Under the pieces are notes generated by a model. That model saw only the letters and a list, made by a program, of their open reading frames with translations, had not been told where the DNA came from and ran no database searches. DNA of 64,000 nucleotides from Pseudomonas sp. (GTDB lineage Bacteria; Pseudomonadota; Gammaproteobacteria; Pseudomonadales; Pseudomonadaceae). Shown one piece after another: positions 8,682 through 17,350 of the stretch. The position numbers and the translations under genes were made by a program. How positions within the stretch are numbered: the stretch's first letter is position 1; each line of letters begins with the position of its first letter. The stretch covers positions 1 to 64,000 of the forward strand of contig NZ_JAUXMX010000004.1 of the NCBI RefSeq assembly GCF_030683065.1, written 5' to 3'.

Positions 8682-10328
8682 ATGGCTAACTATCCACCCA
8701 AGGACACCACACCGTCCGCCGGCATCCCCGCACCGAGTGGGGCAAGCAACCTGATCGACACCGACTACGTCATCGGCCAGGACAATATCAAGGGCAAGTT
8801 CCTTTTCAACCTTGATATTCATGGCAAGGTCTTCAGTATTTCCGCGTTGCTGACCGTGCTTTTCGTGGTGCTAACCCTGGCCCTGCAGAGCGAGGTCGAG
8901 CCACTGTTCACGGCTGTGCGCAACTGGCTGACCGGCAACCTGGCCTGGTTCTTCCTCGGTTCGGCAAACATCTTCGTGGTGCTGTGCCTGGGGCTGATCG
9001 TCTCGCCGCTGGGCAAGGTGCGTCTGGGCGGCAAGGAGGCGACGGCGGATTACACCTACACCGGCTGGTTCGCCATGCTGTTCGCCGCCGGTATGGGCAT
9101 CGGCCTGATGTTCTACGGGGTGGCTGAACCCATGTCGCACTTCTCCTCGGCCATGGGCGGGGTCAGCGTCGAGAACGGCCTGCGCACTGACTGGGCACCG
9201 CTGGGCGCCGCGGCCGGTGATGCCCAGGCGGCTGCCAGCCTGAGCATGGCCGCCACCATCTTCCACTGGGGCCTGCATCCCTGGGCGATCTACGCCATCG
9301 TGGCCCTGGCCCTGGCGCTGTTCACCTTCAACAAGGGTCTGCCGATGAGCATCCGCTCGATCTTCTATCCGCTGCTGGGCGAGCGGGTGTGGGGTTGGCC
9401 GGGCCATGTGATCGATATCCTCGCGGTGCTGGCCACCCTGTTCGGCCTGGCCACTTCGCTCGGTATCGGGGCGCAACAAGCGGCAGCCGGCATCGAATAC
9501 CTGTTCGGCATCACGGCCGACAACACCAGCATGGTGCTGTTGGTCACGGGTATCACCGCACTTGCCCTGCTCTCGGTAATGGCCGGCCTGGACAAGGGGG
9601 TCAAACGCCTGTCGGAAATCAACATGGTGCTCGCGGCCATGCTGCTGCTGTTCATCATCGTGGTGGGGCCGACCCTGGCGATTCTCACCGGCTTCTTCAG
9701 CAACCTGGGGAGCTACCTGACCCATCTGCCGGCCCTGTCGAACCCGTTCGGCCGTGAAGATGCCAACTTCAGCCAGGGCTGGACCGCCTTCTACTGGGCC
9801 TGGTGGATCAGCTGGTCGCCCTTCGTCGGCATGTTCATCGCCCGGGTCAGCCGTGGGCGCACGGTGCGCGAGTTCCTGATCGCCGTTTTGCTGGTCCCCT
9901 CGATGGTCTCGGTGCTGTGGATGACCGCCTTCGGCGGCACGGCCCTGGGCCAGCTCTTCAACGATGGCTTCACCGGAGTGCAGGACGCGGCGCTGGAGCT
10001 GAAGCTGTTCGCCATGCTCGGCGAACTGCCGCTCACCGAGATCAGCTCCTTTCTCGGTATCGTCCTGGTGATCGTGTTCTTCGTCACCTCCTCGGACTCC
10101 GGCTCCCTGGTGATCGACACCATCACCGCTGGCGGCAAGGTCAACGCGCCAGTGCCGCAGCGAGCCTTCTGGGCGATTCTGCAAGGAGTGGTAGCCATCG
10201 CCCTGTTGCTCGGCGGCGGCCTGGTGGCTCTGCAGGCCATGGCGGTGTCCGCCGGTCTGCCGTTTACCATCGTCCTGCTGGTGGGCTGCGTGTCTGTCGT
10301 CAAAGGTCTGATGAGCGAGCCGCGCTGA
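8682..10328 (+). CDS. BCCT family betaine/choline/carnitine transporter, copy 1
   Basis: A secondary carrier for quaternary ammonium compounds across the inner membrane, 548 residues. Diagnostic segments: GMGIGLMFYGVAEPMSHF (substrate-site helix), HWGLHPWAIYAIVALALA, and the aromatic box stretch WTAFYWAWWISWSPFVGMF ahead of RVSRGRTVREF. It lacks the long C-terminal osmosensing domain of BetT/BetP, so it may be constitutively active; this is inference. The ATG at 8682 follows AAGGAG. It is the paralogue of the gene at 19058-20725, with long identical stretches. Each copy is followed by convergent exonuclease and DUF294 genes. Confidence 0.93.
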   Translation: MANYPPKDTTPSAGIPAPSGASNLIDTDYVIGQDNIKGKFLFNLDIHGKVFSISALLTVLFVVLTLALQSEVEPLFTAVRNWLTGNLAWFFLGSANIFVVLCLGLIVSPLGKVRLGGKEATADYTYTGWFAMLFAAGMGIGLMFYGVAEPMSHFSSAMGGVSVENGLRTDWAPLGAAAGDAQAAASLSMAATIFHWGLHPWAIYAIVALALALFTFNKGLPMSIRSIFYPLLGERVWGWPGHVIDILAVLATLFGLATSLGIGAQQAAAGIEYLFGITADNTSMVLLVTGITALALLSVMAGLDKGVKRLSEINMVLAAMLLLFIIVVGPTLAILTGFFSNLGSYLTHLPALSNPFGREDANFSQGWTAFYWAWWISWSPFVGMFIARVSRGRTVREFLIAVLLVPSMVSVLWMTAFGGTALGQLFNDGFTGVQDAALELKLFAMLGELPLTEISSFLGIVLVIVFFVTSSDSGSLVIDTITAGGKVNAPVPQRAFWAILQGVVAIALLLGGGLVALQAMAVSAGLPFTIVLLVGCVSVVKGLMSEPR

Positions 10329-10363
10329 CTCTTGGGTGCGCCCCGCGTATTGGCGTCGAGGCC

Positions 10364-10424
10364 GGTGCGCGCGGCGCACCCTACCGATAGGCCGCGTGCC
10401 TGCGTAGGGTGCGCTGTGCGCACC
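10364..10424. repeat. Dispersed repeat, family B, inverted pair
   Basis: Two facing units, 10364-10384 and 10404-10424, each differ from the family consensus by one base and are separated by 19 bases. They are placed between the convergent BCCT and exonuclease genes. A further repeat-like stretch (GCCAAGGCTTATCCGGGCTAC) follows at about 10452. Confidence 0.85.
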
Positions 10425-10531
10425 GCGTGGCCCGTTGTTCCCGGATTGCGCCAAGGCTTATCCGGGCTACCCGTCTAGCACACTTCTCTGCCGGGTCCGC
10501 TTCGCGGCTCAGGCCGCTCCTGCCCAGCCTT

Positions 10532-11251
10532 TCAGTTCCACAAATCCCCCACCGGGGTGGTCGGCGGATAGTGGGTGGCGCTCTGCGCTTGCAGCAACTC
10601 CGCAGTCGCCAGGGCATCGGTCAGCGCATGGTGGGCCTGGTAAAGCGGCAGGCCGTAGCGCAGACGGCTGTCGGCCAGGCGGATCGATACTGTCTGCTGG
10701 TCGAGCAACTGACGCAGCCAGCCGGGCCTGCGCTTACGCGGGTGCAGCCGGACTTCCAGCTGCATGGTGTCGATCACCGGGAATTGCAGCCCTTCGCCGA
10801 GCAGATGGCGCACGGCCTGATCGAGAAAACCGCGTTCGATCGGGCGGTAGTGCACCACCATGATCTTGCCGGCCATGGCCGTCAGCAGCTGTTCGAGCAC
10901 GGTCTCCAGGCTCGGCGCGCTTTGGATGTCCGAGTGGGTGATGTGGTGGAAGGTGACCGACTGGCTGCTCAGTTCGCCCGCCGGCTTGACCACCCAGTAG
11001 TTGGCTTCGCGGCAGCGAATGCGGCGCAGGTTGAAAAGCACCAGGCCGAGGCTGACGATCGAATCACGGCAGCTGTCCAGACCGGTGGTTTCGACATCCA
11101 GGGCCAGCAGCGGTACCTGTTCCAGGGGAGTGTCTGCGCTTACCGTGCCGGCCTGGTAGAAGCGCGCCAGGCGCGGGTCGCGGGCGTCCTGCCCCAGCTG
11201 AGCGAACAGCGCCGGCCAGTCGGGCGGCTCGCCAGGGCTGTGGCGTCTCAT
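10532..11251 (-). CDS. DnaQ-like 3'-5' exonuclease, copy 1
   Basis: A 239-residue DEDDh-type nuclease. Exo I is LALDVETTGLD (Asp52, Glu54). Exo III is AHHALTDALATAEL, with His207 and Asp212 in the H-x4-D spacing. The Exo II region reads VVHYRPIERGFLDQAV, where the usual HNxxFD is replaced by HYRxIE; the paralogue has the same change, so it is a subfamily trait. Start codon overlaps the upstream DUF294 stop by four bases (ATGA), implying a two-gene operon. Pairing with DUF294/CBS/cNMP proteins suggests a role in nucleotide or RNA turnover linked to a cyclic-nucleotide signal; that is inference. Confidence 0.9.
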   Translation of the reverse strand: MRRHSPGEPPDWPALFAQLGQDARDPRLARFYQAGTVSADTPLEQVPLLALDVETTGLDSCRDSIVSLGLVLFNLRRIRCREANYWVVKPAGELSSQSVTFHHITHSDIQSAPSLETVLEQLLTAMAGKIMVVHYRPIERGFLDQAVRHLLGEGLQFPVIDTMQLEVRLHPRKRRPGWLRQLLDQQTVSIRLADSRLRYGLPLYQAHHALTDALATAELLQAQSATHYPPTTPVGDLWN

Positions 11252-13137
11252 AGCGGCATATTCTGCGATTGCCCCGGGTAGCGGAAGCGCAAAAATTTCT
11301 GCGCATTGCTCAGCACCTGGAAGGACGATTTGAGGTTCTGCCGGTCGCTGGCGGAGACCTTTTCCGGTTCGATGTAGTTGTCCGGCTCGCGGCCTTCCTG
11401 CAAGTCCATGGCCTGATGACGGATGCGCACGATGGAGAGGAACTCCAGGGCGTAGCGCAGCTGAGTGATGGCCTCCTCGGTGAGCAGCTTGGTGGCGGCA
11501 ATGGCGTCCAGGCGCTCCAGCGAGTTCTGTGCCTTGGAGCCGGCAGCCAGGGCATGCACCCTTATAAGGTCGGTGAGCGGCGCAGTACCCCGGCCCTTGA
11601 GATTGATGATGTTGTTATGCTGACCGTCCTTCTCCATCACGAAGGTACGGAAGAAGCCCAGCGGCGGAGTACGGTTGAGCGCATTGCGTGCCAGGCTGGC
11701 GAGAAACAGCGGGCTGTGGCTGGCTTTCTGCGCCACCAGCACCTTGAGATTCTCGACCAGCTCGGCCTCGCCGTAGATGCTGTCCAGGTCGAAGAAGATG
11801 CAACTGTTGAGCAGGGTCTGCGGATTAGGTCGCTCGATCCACTCGGTGAAGTAGCCCCGCCAGACCCGAAGCGGCTGACGCCACTGGGGGTTGCTGGCCA
11901 TGATCCCGCCCTTGCAGTACGTGAAGCCGCAGGCCGCCAGGCCGTCGCTGACGAACTCGGCGAGTTGCTGAAAGTAGTGGTCGTGGACCCGCGGGTCGAA
12001 GCGGTTGTCGAGCACCAGGGCGTTGTCCTGGTCGGTGACGATCAACTGCTCGGCGCGGGCCATCGAGCCCAACACCATGAAGCAGTAGGGCACCGGCGGT
12101 GGCCCCAGCTTTTCCTCGGCCAGTTCCAGCAGACGCTGGGTCAGGCTACGGCCGATGCCGGACATGGCGCTGCCGATCATGTGGGCAGTGGCCTGCTCAT
12201 TGACCAGGCGCAGGAAGGTGGCGCGCAGGTCCGGCACCAGGGCCTGCAACTCCGCCACCGACTGCCGGTTGAAGATGCTGTTGACCAGATACAGGCTGCT
12301 CTGCGACTCGTACTTGATGATGTCGGCCAGGTTGATCACCCCGATCGGCCGCTGGCGATGCACCACCGGCAGGTGGTGGATGTTGTGGCGGAGCATGCAC
12401 AGCATGGCCTCGAACACCGAGTCGTCGGCCTGGATGGTGATCGGGTTGGGCGACATTATCTGCTCGACCGGAGTGTCCAGGGCGAGGCCCTCGGCCAGTA
12501 CCCGGCTGCGCAGGTCACGGTCGGTGGTAATGCCGGCCATCGCCTGGCCCTGGCCGGGGTTGCCTGGCGGTGAGCCGAGGATCACCAGGGAAGACACCCC
12601 ATGCTCGGTCATCACCCGTGCCGCATCCTGAACCGAGGTGCCCAGTGGCACGCTGACAGTGCGCCGGGTGACCAGCTTGCGTACCTCGGTCTTCATCAGT
12701 TCGCTGGCATTGCCCTGAGGTTTTTCCACCGACTTCAGCCGCGACTGACCTTCGGCCTCGACGAAGTCGGCGAACGCGTCATGCGCCTCGCATAACTGCT
12801 CAAACAGCTGGCCGGGTATGAAATAGATCAGGCTGTCCTCGATCGCCCGGGCCGGCAGGCGAACTTTCTTGCCGCGCAGCAAGCCGAATTGGCCAAACAC
12901 TTCGCCTTCGGCCAGGCGGTTGTAAAGCTCGCCGTTACGCCGGTAGATATCTACCGCGCCGCTGCGGATGTAGTGCAGGTCCTGGATCGGAGCACCGTAG
13001 AGCAGGATGTCGCTGCCGGCCTTGAAGTAGCCGACCTCGATCTGTTGGGCGATCTGGTCGAGGACCTCGTTCGGGAGTCCATCGAAAGGGGCGAAGCGAC
13101 TCAGGTGGTCGCGTATTTCGATCAGCTCGACTTGCAT
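11248..13137 (-). CDS. cNMP-binding / CBS / DUF294 putative nucleotidyltransferase, copy 1
   Basis: A 629-residue multi-domain signalling protein. Residues about 10-125 form a Crp-like cyclic-nucleotide pocket fold (LHYIRSGAVDIYRRNGELYNRL). About 155-280 are two CBS motifs (VSSLVILG, HHLPVVHRQRPIGVINLADI). About 310-450 form the DUF294 nucleotidyltransferase domain with GSMARAEQ and DQDNALV, matching the G-S-x-x-R-x-E and D-x-D pattern. The rest is the DUF294 C-terminal domain. The start at 13137 matches the start of the paralogue (MQxELIEIRDHL). The family is related to GlnD-type nucleotidyltransferases. Substrate unknown. Cotranscribed with the exonuclease. Confidence 0.9.
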   Translation of the reverse strand: MQVELIEIRDHLSRFAPFDGLPNEVLDQIAQQIEVGYFKAGSDILLYGAPIQDLHYIRSGAVDIYRRNGELYNRLAEGEVFGQFGLLRGKKVRLPARAIEDSLIYFIPGQLFEQLCEAHDAFADFVEAEGQSRLKSVEKPQGNASELMKTEVRKLVTRRTVSVPLGTSVQDAARVMTEHGVSSLVILGSPPGNPGQGQAMAGITTDRDLRSRVLAEGLALDTPVEQIMSPNPITIQADDSVFEAMLCMLRHNIHHLPVVHRQRPIGVINLADIIKYESQSSLYLVNSIFNRQSVAELQALVPDLRATFLRLVNEQATAHMIGSAMSGIGRSLTQRLLELAEEKLGPPPVPYCFMVLGSMARAEQLIVTDQDNALVLDNRFDPRVHDHYFQQLAEFVSDGLAACGFTYCKGGIMASNPQWRQPLRVWRGYFTEWIERPNPQTLLNSCIFFDLDSIYGEAELVENLKVLVAQKASHSPLFLASLARNALNRTPPLGFFRTFVMEKDGQHNNIINLKGRGTAPLTDLIRVHALAAGSKAQNSLERLDAIAATKLLTEEAITQLRYALEFLSIVRIRHQAMDLQEGREPDNYIEPEKVSASDRQNLKSSFQVLSNAQKFLRFRYPGQSQNMPL

Positions 13138-13329
13138 GCAGGGGTCCTGGCGGGCGCGTACGGAACTATTGAAGCATGCGCCCGGCAGGGCGGGCATGGG
13201 CAGAGTTGGGCGCACGCCTGCACCGGTCGTTGTCAGGCAGCTGGGCGTCGGTTGCAGGCAGGAATGGCCCCCGCATCTGGACGCATACCTGCAGAGCTAG
13301 CGCAAAAATGTGACCCCGACGAATGCGCT

Positions 13330-13741
13330 GTGCGCGTCTCAATATTGAAAAACCTGGCCCTGTGTCTGCTGCCCGCGCTGGCCACGGCGCAGGAGACCGG
13401 CCTGTGGGAAATCAGTTCGCGCAAAATGCTCGAGCAGATGAACAACCTGCCGCCCGAGCAGCGCCAGATGATGGAGCAGGTGTTGGCCCAACAGGGTGTG
13501 CAACTCAGCGGCCAGGGCGTACGGCGCAGATAAAACGCCCCTGCAAGACCCCAAGTCCGGTTGTAGCCAGCGCCACGCGGTGGACGTTCCGCTTCAGTTG
13601 CCCGGATGGACAGGGCGAGGGTGAGGCGCACTTTGTCAGCGACCGGGAGTTCAACACCCAGCCTATGGCGGCCAGAGCAGCAGCATGCGAAGCCATGCGC
13701 GCTGGATTTCCAACGATTGTGGCGGCGTGCAACCAGGCTGA
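13330..13741 (+). pseudogene. DUF3617-family exported protein, frameshifted remnant
   Basis: Three reading frames together give one DUF3617 protein. Frame 1 from the GTG at 13330 encodes a signal-like start (ILKNLALCLLPALATAQ), then GLWEISSRKM and EQMNNLPPEQRQMMEQVLA. A different frame continues from about 13580 with RWTFRFSCPDGQGEGEAHFV and SDREF. A third frame closes with RWISNDCGGVQPG and a stop at 13739-13741. At least two frameshifts are needed, and part of the middle (the usual C-x-T/S-x-E segment) is missing or scrambled. DUF3617 proteins are small periplasmic proteins of unknown function. Confidence 0.85.
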
Positions 13742-13796
13742 TCTGCGGCTGCGTCACCCTCGTTGGCTGCGTTCGCTATCAATAGCCACATCAAAC

Positions 13797-13815
13797 GATA
13801 ATAAACCTCAATTGC
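13797..13815. promoter_or_regulatory. Candidate Fur box 1 upstream of the TonB receptor
   Basis: GATAATAAACCTCAATTGC resembles the Pseudomonas Fur consensus GATAATGATTCTCATTTGC, with four differing positions. It lies about 160 bases upstream of the receptor start. Confidence 0.65.
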
Positions 13816-13852
13816 ATTGACGAGGACAACAAACTGCTGCGAAAATTCAATC

Positions 13853-13871
13853 GATAATTATTAGCGTTTGC
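13853..13871. promoter_or_regulatory. Candidate Fur box 2 upstream of the TonB receptor
   Basis: Read on the minus strand, GCAAACGCTAATAATTATC closely matches the consensus GCAAATGAGAATnATTATC. Together with the box at 13797 it predicts iron-repressed expression of the receptor and PepSY genes. Confidence 0.7.
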
Positions 13872-13977
13872 ATTCGAGGGGATTTGAACACTCGAGGCGC
13901 CCTGCTAATGAACACCCCCTGCACACAAGGACGATCCTGCAGGGCATTCGATATTCGTATTGGGGAGAGTCCTTGTG

Positions 13978-16065
13978 ATGTGCAGAAAGACCCGCTTGGC
14001 CGTGGCCATCGCCGCCGTTTGCAGTTTCAACCACGCCCTGGCTGACGACGGCGCGGCGGTACAACTCGACGCCCAGACCGTAGTCGGCAGCAGCGACAGC
14101 GAGCAGCCAGACAGCTACAAGGCCGCGCCAAGCAGCGCCGCGACCAAGCTGGACCTGACCCCGCGGCAGACCCCGCAGTCGATCTCCACCATCAGCGGCG
14201 CGCAGTTGCAGGACTTCAAGTTAAGCAGCGTCAATGACGCGCTGAAGATGGCCCCCGGCATTCAGGTGCAGGAGGTCGAGACCGACCGCACCTACTACAC
14301 CGCCCGCGGCTTCGATATCACCAACTTTCAATACGACGGCATTGGCATTCCCTTCGTCTACGGCAACGTCGAGGGCGATCTGGACACCGCAATGTTTGAG
14401 CGGGTGGAGGTGATTCGCGGCGCCAATGGCCTGATGTCCGGTACCGGCAACCCCTCGGCCACCATCAACTTCGTGCGCAAGCGCCCGACAACCACGCCCC
14501 AGGCGCGCATCGACCTGACCGGCGGGTCCTGGGACAAAAGGCGCATCGACACCGATGTGTCCGGCCCACTGACCGAGTCGGGCAATATCCGCGGTCGTGC
14601 GGTCTACGCCCATGAGGACAAGAATTCCTACCTGGATAGGTACTCGCGCGAGAAGAACATCTTCCATGGCGTGCTGGAAATCGACCTCAGCGACGAAACC
14701 CTGTTCACCATCGGCCACACCCTGCAGAAGAGCGACGCCGACTCGCCGCTGTGGGGCGCCCTGCCGCTGAACTACAGCGACGGTTCGAAGACCGATTACT
14801 CGCGCTCTACCAGTACTTCGTCGGATTGGGCTTACTGGGACGTGCAGGAGAACCGCACCTTCGCCGAGCTGGCCCAAGACCTGGGCAACGGCTGGCAGGC
14901 CAAGGCGGTGCTGACCCATGTGCAGAAAGAGGGCGACGGCTCGCTGTTCTACGTCTACGGCGAGCCGGACCGCGACACCGGTCTGGGCCTGTTCAGCTTT
15001 CCGTCCGAGTACCAGGACAAGAACACTCAACTGATCGGCGACCTGCAGCTCAGCGGCGCCTTCGGCCTGGGCGGCCGCGAGCACGACGCAGTGCTCGGCG
15101 CCAGTTGGTCGCGCTCGGAGCTGGAGGATATGTCCTGGTACGACTCCAGCACCGGCACCGCGTTGCCACCACTTGAAGAGTGGAATGGCAACATCGGTGA
15201 ACCGCTGAACGATGCCGGCACCAACGGCAGCGATTTCACTGATCGCATGCAGAGCGTCTACGGTGCCGCACGCTGGAGTCTGACCGATCGACTCAATCTG
15301 ATCACAGGTGCACGGGTGGTCGATGTGGAAAGCAGTGGCGGCAACTACGGCGCGGACAAGACCACCAAGTACAGCAGCGAGATCGTGCCTTACGCCGGCC
15401 TGGTCTACGACCTCACCGAACAGTACTCGGTCTACGCCAGCTACACCGAGATCTTCGACCCACAAACCGAGACCGATATGAGCGGCTCGCGTCTGGCACC
15501 CGTGGAAGGGGTCAACTACGAAGCAGGGATCAAGGGCGAGCTGTTTAATGATCGCGTTAATGTTTCCCTCGCGGTGTTCCGTACCGAGCAGGATAACCTG
15601 GCCGAGTTCGTCGCGATGGTTGCGGGCAAGAACCGTTACCGCGCCGTCGACGGGATCACCAGCGAGGGCTACGAGCTGGAAGTCTCCGGCGAACTGCTGC
15701 CGGGCCTGCAGGCGACGGCCGGCTACACCTTCGTCGATATCACCGACGCCGATGACCGGCATACGCAAACCCACTCACCTAAGCATCTGTTCAAGACCGC
15801 CACAACTTATCGTGTTCCGGGTCTGGAACAGCTCAAGGTCGGCGCCAGCCTCAACTGGCAGGACGATATCCACAACGGCATCGCCGAGCAGGACGCCTAT
15901 GCCCTGGTCAACCTGATGGCCAGCTACGACATTGATCCAAACTGGAGCGTCTCGGCCAACCTCAATAACGTCACCGATGAGAAGTACCTGACCAGCCTCT
16001 ACTGGACTCAGGCCTATTACGGTGCGCCGCGCAACGCCAGCATGAGCGTCAGCTGGAAATACTAG
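13978..16065 (+). CDS. TonB-dependent ferric-siderophore receptor
   Basis: An outer-membrane gated barrel importing an iron-siderophore with TonB energy. The 695-residue precursor has a signal peptide ending near ALADDG. A TonB-box-like stretch (AQTVVG) follows. The plug domain has TPQSISTISG and ERVEVIRGANGLMSGTGNPS. Barrel strands end in the aromatic SVSWKY. The spacing and plug motifs match the FpvA/FoxA-type siderophore subgroup; the ligand cannot be named. No long N-terminal signalling domain is present, so it is not a sigma-factor transducer. The ATG at 13978 is preceded by GGGGAGAG; GTG (13975) and TTG (13960) are alternatives. Two Fur boxes lie upstream and the PepSY gene follows 64 bases later. 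Confidence 0.93.
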   Translation: MCRKTRLAVAIAAVCSFNHALADDGAAVQLDAQTVVGSSDSEQPDSYKAAPSSAATKLDLTPRQTPQSISTISGAQLQDFKLSSVNDALKMAPGIQVQEVETDRTYYTARGFDITNFQYDGIGIPFVYGNVEGDLDTAMFERVEVIRGANGLMSGTGNPSATINFVRKRPTTTPQARIDLTGGSWDKRRIDTDVSGPLTESGNIRGRAVYAHEDKNSYLDRYSREKNIFHGVLEIDLSDETLFTIGHTLQKSDADSPLWGALPLNYSDGSKTDYSRSTSTSSDWAYWDVQENRTFAELAQDLGNGWQAKAVLTHVQKEGDGSLFYVYGEPDRDTGLGLFSFPSEYQDKNTQLIGDLQLSGAFGLGGREHDAVLGASWSRSELEDMSWYDSSTGTALPPLEEWNGNIGEPLNDAGTNGSDFTDRMQSVYGAARWSLTDRLNLITGARVVDVESSGGNYGADKTTKYSSEIVPYAGLVYDLTEQYSVYASYTEIFDPQTETDMSGSRLAPVEGVNYEAGIKGELFNDRVNVSLAVFRTEQDNLAEFVAMVAGKNRYRAVDGITSEGYELEVSGELLPGLQATAGYTFVDITDADDRHTQTHSPKHLFKTATTYRVPGLEQLKVGASLNWQDDIHNGIAEQDAYALVNLMASYDIDPNWSVSANLNNVTDEKYLTSLYWTQAYYGAPRNASMSVSWKY

Positions 16066-16129
16066 AAAGCTGCCGTGCCAGCGCCACACCGGTGCTGGCG
16101 GGGCGCGACTTACCGTGACGAGATAGCCC

Positions 16130-17350
16130 ATGCGTGCCTCACTGGTTCTTCTACACCGTTGGTTCGGCCTGTTTATCGCCGTGTTCCTGTTCGTCTCCGG
16201 CCTGACCGGGGCGATCATTTCCTGGGATCACGAGGTCGACGAATGGCTTAACCCACAGCTGTTCGAATCCCGCAGTGCCGGGCAAATGCAGTCGCCCGAG
16301 GCTCTGGCCGCGCAACTGGAAGCACGCGACCCACGGGTGCAGGTCGGCTTTATGCCGCTGTATACAGAGCCGGGCCACGCCTTCGGCCTCAGCGTCAATC
16401 CGCGCATCGACCCGGCCACCGGCAAAGCCTACGTACTGGATTTCAACCAAGTGGCGCTCGACCCGGTGACCGGCGAGGAGCAGGGTCGGCGCATGTGGGG
16501 CGCGGTGTCGTTAAGCCGTGAAAACCTGATGCCGTTCCTCTACAAGCTGCACTACAGCCTGCATATCCCCGACGGCTTCGGCATCGAGCTGGGCATTCTG
16601 CTGTTTGGCATCATCGCCATCGTCTGGGCCCTGGATTGCTTTATCGCTCTGTGGCTGTCGTTTCCCAGCTGGCGTGCCTGGCGCAAGTCCTTCGCCTTTC
16701 GCTGGCAGCAGGGCGGCTACAAGCTCAACTTCGACCTGCACCGCTCCGGTGGTGTGTGGATCTGGGGCCTGCTGCTGATTCTGGCGGTGACCTCGGTGTC
16801 GATGAATCTCAATGTGCAGGTGACCCGGCCGCTGGTCGAGCTGTTCTCGCCGCTGACCCCCAGCCCTTTCGCCAGCCGCACCCCGGTCAGCCTCGATCAG
16901 CAGATACAACCGGCCATCAACCGCGCCGCAGCGGTCAGCCTGGCGGCAGTCGAAGCGGCGCGCCTGGGCCTGGAGAATCCCGCTGGTGGGGTGTTCTATT
17001 CGCCGGAGTTCGATGTCTACGGCGTGGGTTTCTACACCGCGGAAAACGACCACGGCGACGGCGGCTTGGGCAATCCCTGGCTGTACCTGGACGGGCAGAC
17101 CGGCGCCCTTGCGGGCAGCCAGATTCCGGGCACGGGCAGCGCCGGGGATATCTTTATGCAGGCGCAGTTCCCGCTGCACTCCGGGCGCATTATCGGCATG
17201 CCGGGGCGCATTCTGGTGTCGCTGCTGGGCCTGGCGGTGGCCATGCTGTCACTGACCGGGGTGGTGATCTGGGCGAAGAAGCGCCGCTCGCGGGTGCGTA
17301 GCGAGCAGCGCAATCGACAGGCGCTGGGCGAGACGTCAGCCGCCTGCTAG
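16130..17350 (+). CDS. PepSY-associated TM domain protein (siderophore-reductase-like)
   Basis: A 406-residue inner-membrane protein of the PepSY_TM family. Helix 1 begins with [20 protein letters not shown], with the conserved LHRW(F/L)G. A second histidine cluster is LHYSLHIP, followed by a membrane helix. [20 protein letters not shown] forms the third, and a last helix precedes the basic C-terminus ([11 protein letters not shown]). Related proteins beside siderophore receptors reduce iron from the imported siderophore (FoxB/PiuB type). That role is likely here from position and Fur control. The stop shares the bases CTAG with the convergent cardiolipin synthase stop. Confidence 0.88.
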   Translation: MRASLVLLHRWFGLFIAVFLFVSGLTGAIISWDHEVDEWLNPQLFESRSAGQMQSPEALAAQLEARDPRVQVGFMPLYTEPGHAFGLSVNPRIDPATGKAYVLDFNQVALDPVTGEEQGRRMWGAVSLSRENLMPFLYKLHYSLHIPDGFGIELGILLFGIIAIVWALDCFIALWLSFPSWRAWRKSFAFRWQQGGYKLNFDLHRSGGVWIWGLLLILAVTSVSMNLNVQVTRPLVELFSPLTPSPFASRTPVSLDQQIQPAINRAAAVSLAAVEAARLGLENPAGGVFYSPEFDVYGVGFYTAENDHGDGGLGNPWLYLDGQTGALAGSQIPGTGSAGDIFMQAQFPLHSGRIIGMPGRILVSLLGLAVAMLSLTGVVIWAKKRRSRVRSEQRNRQALGETSAAC

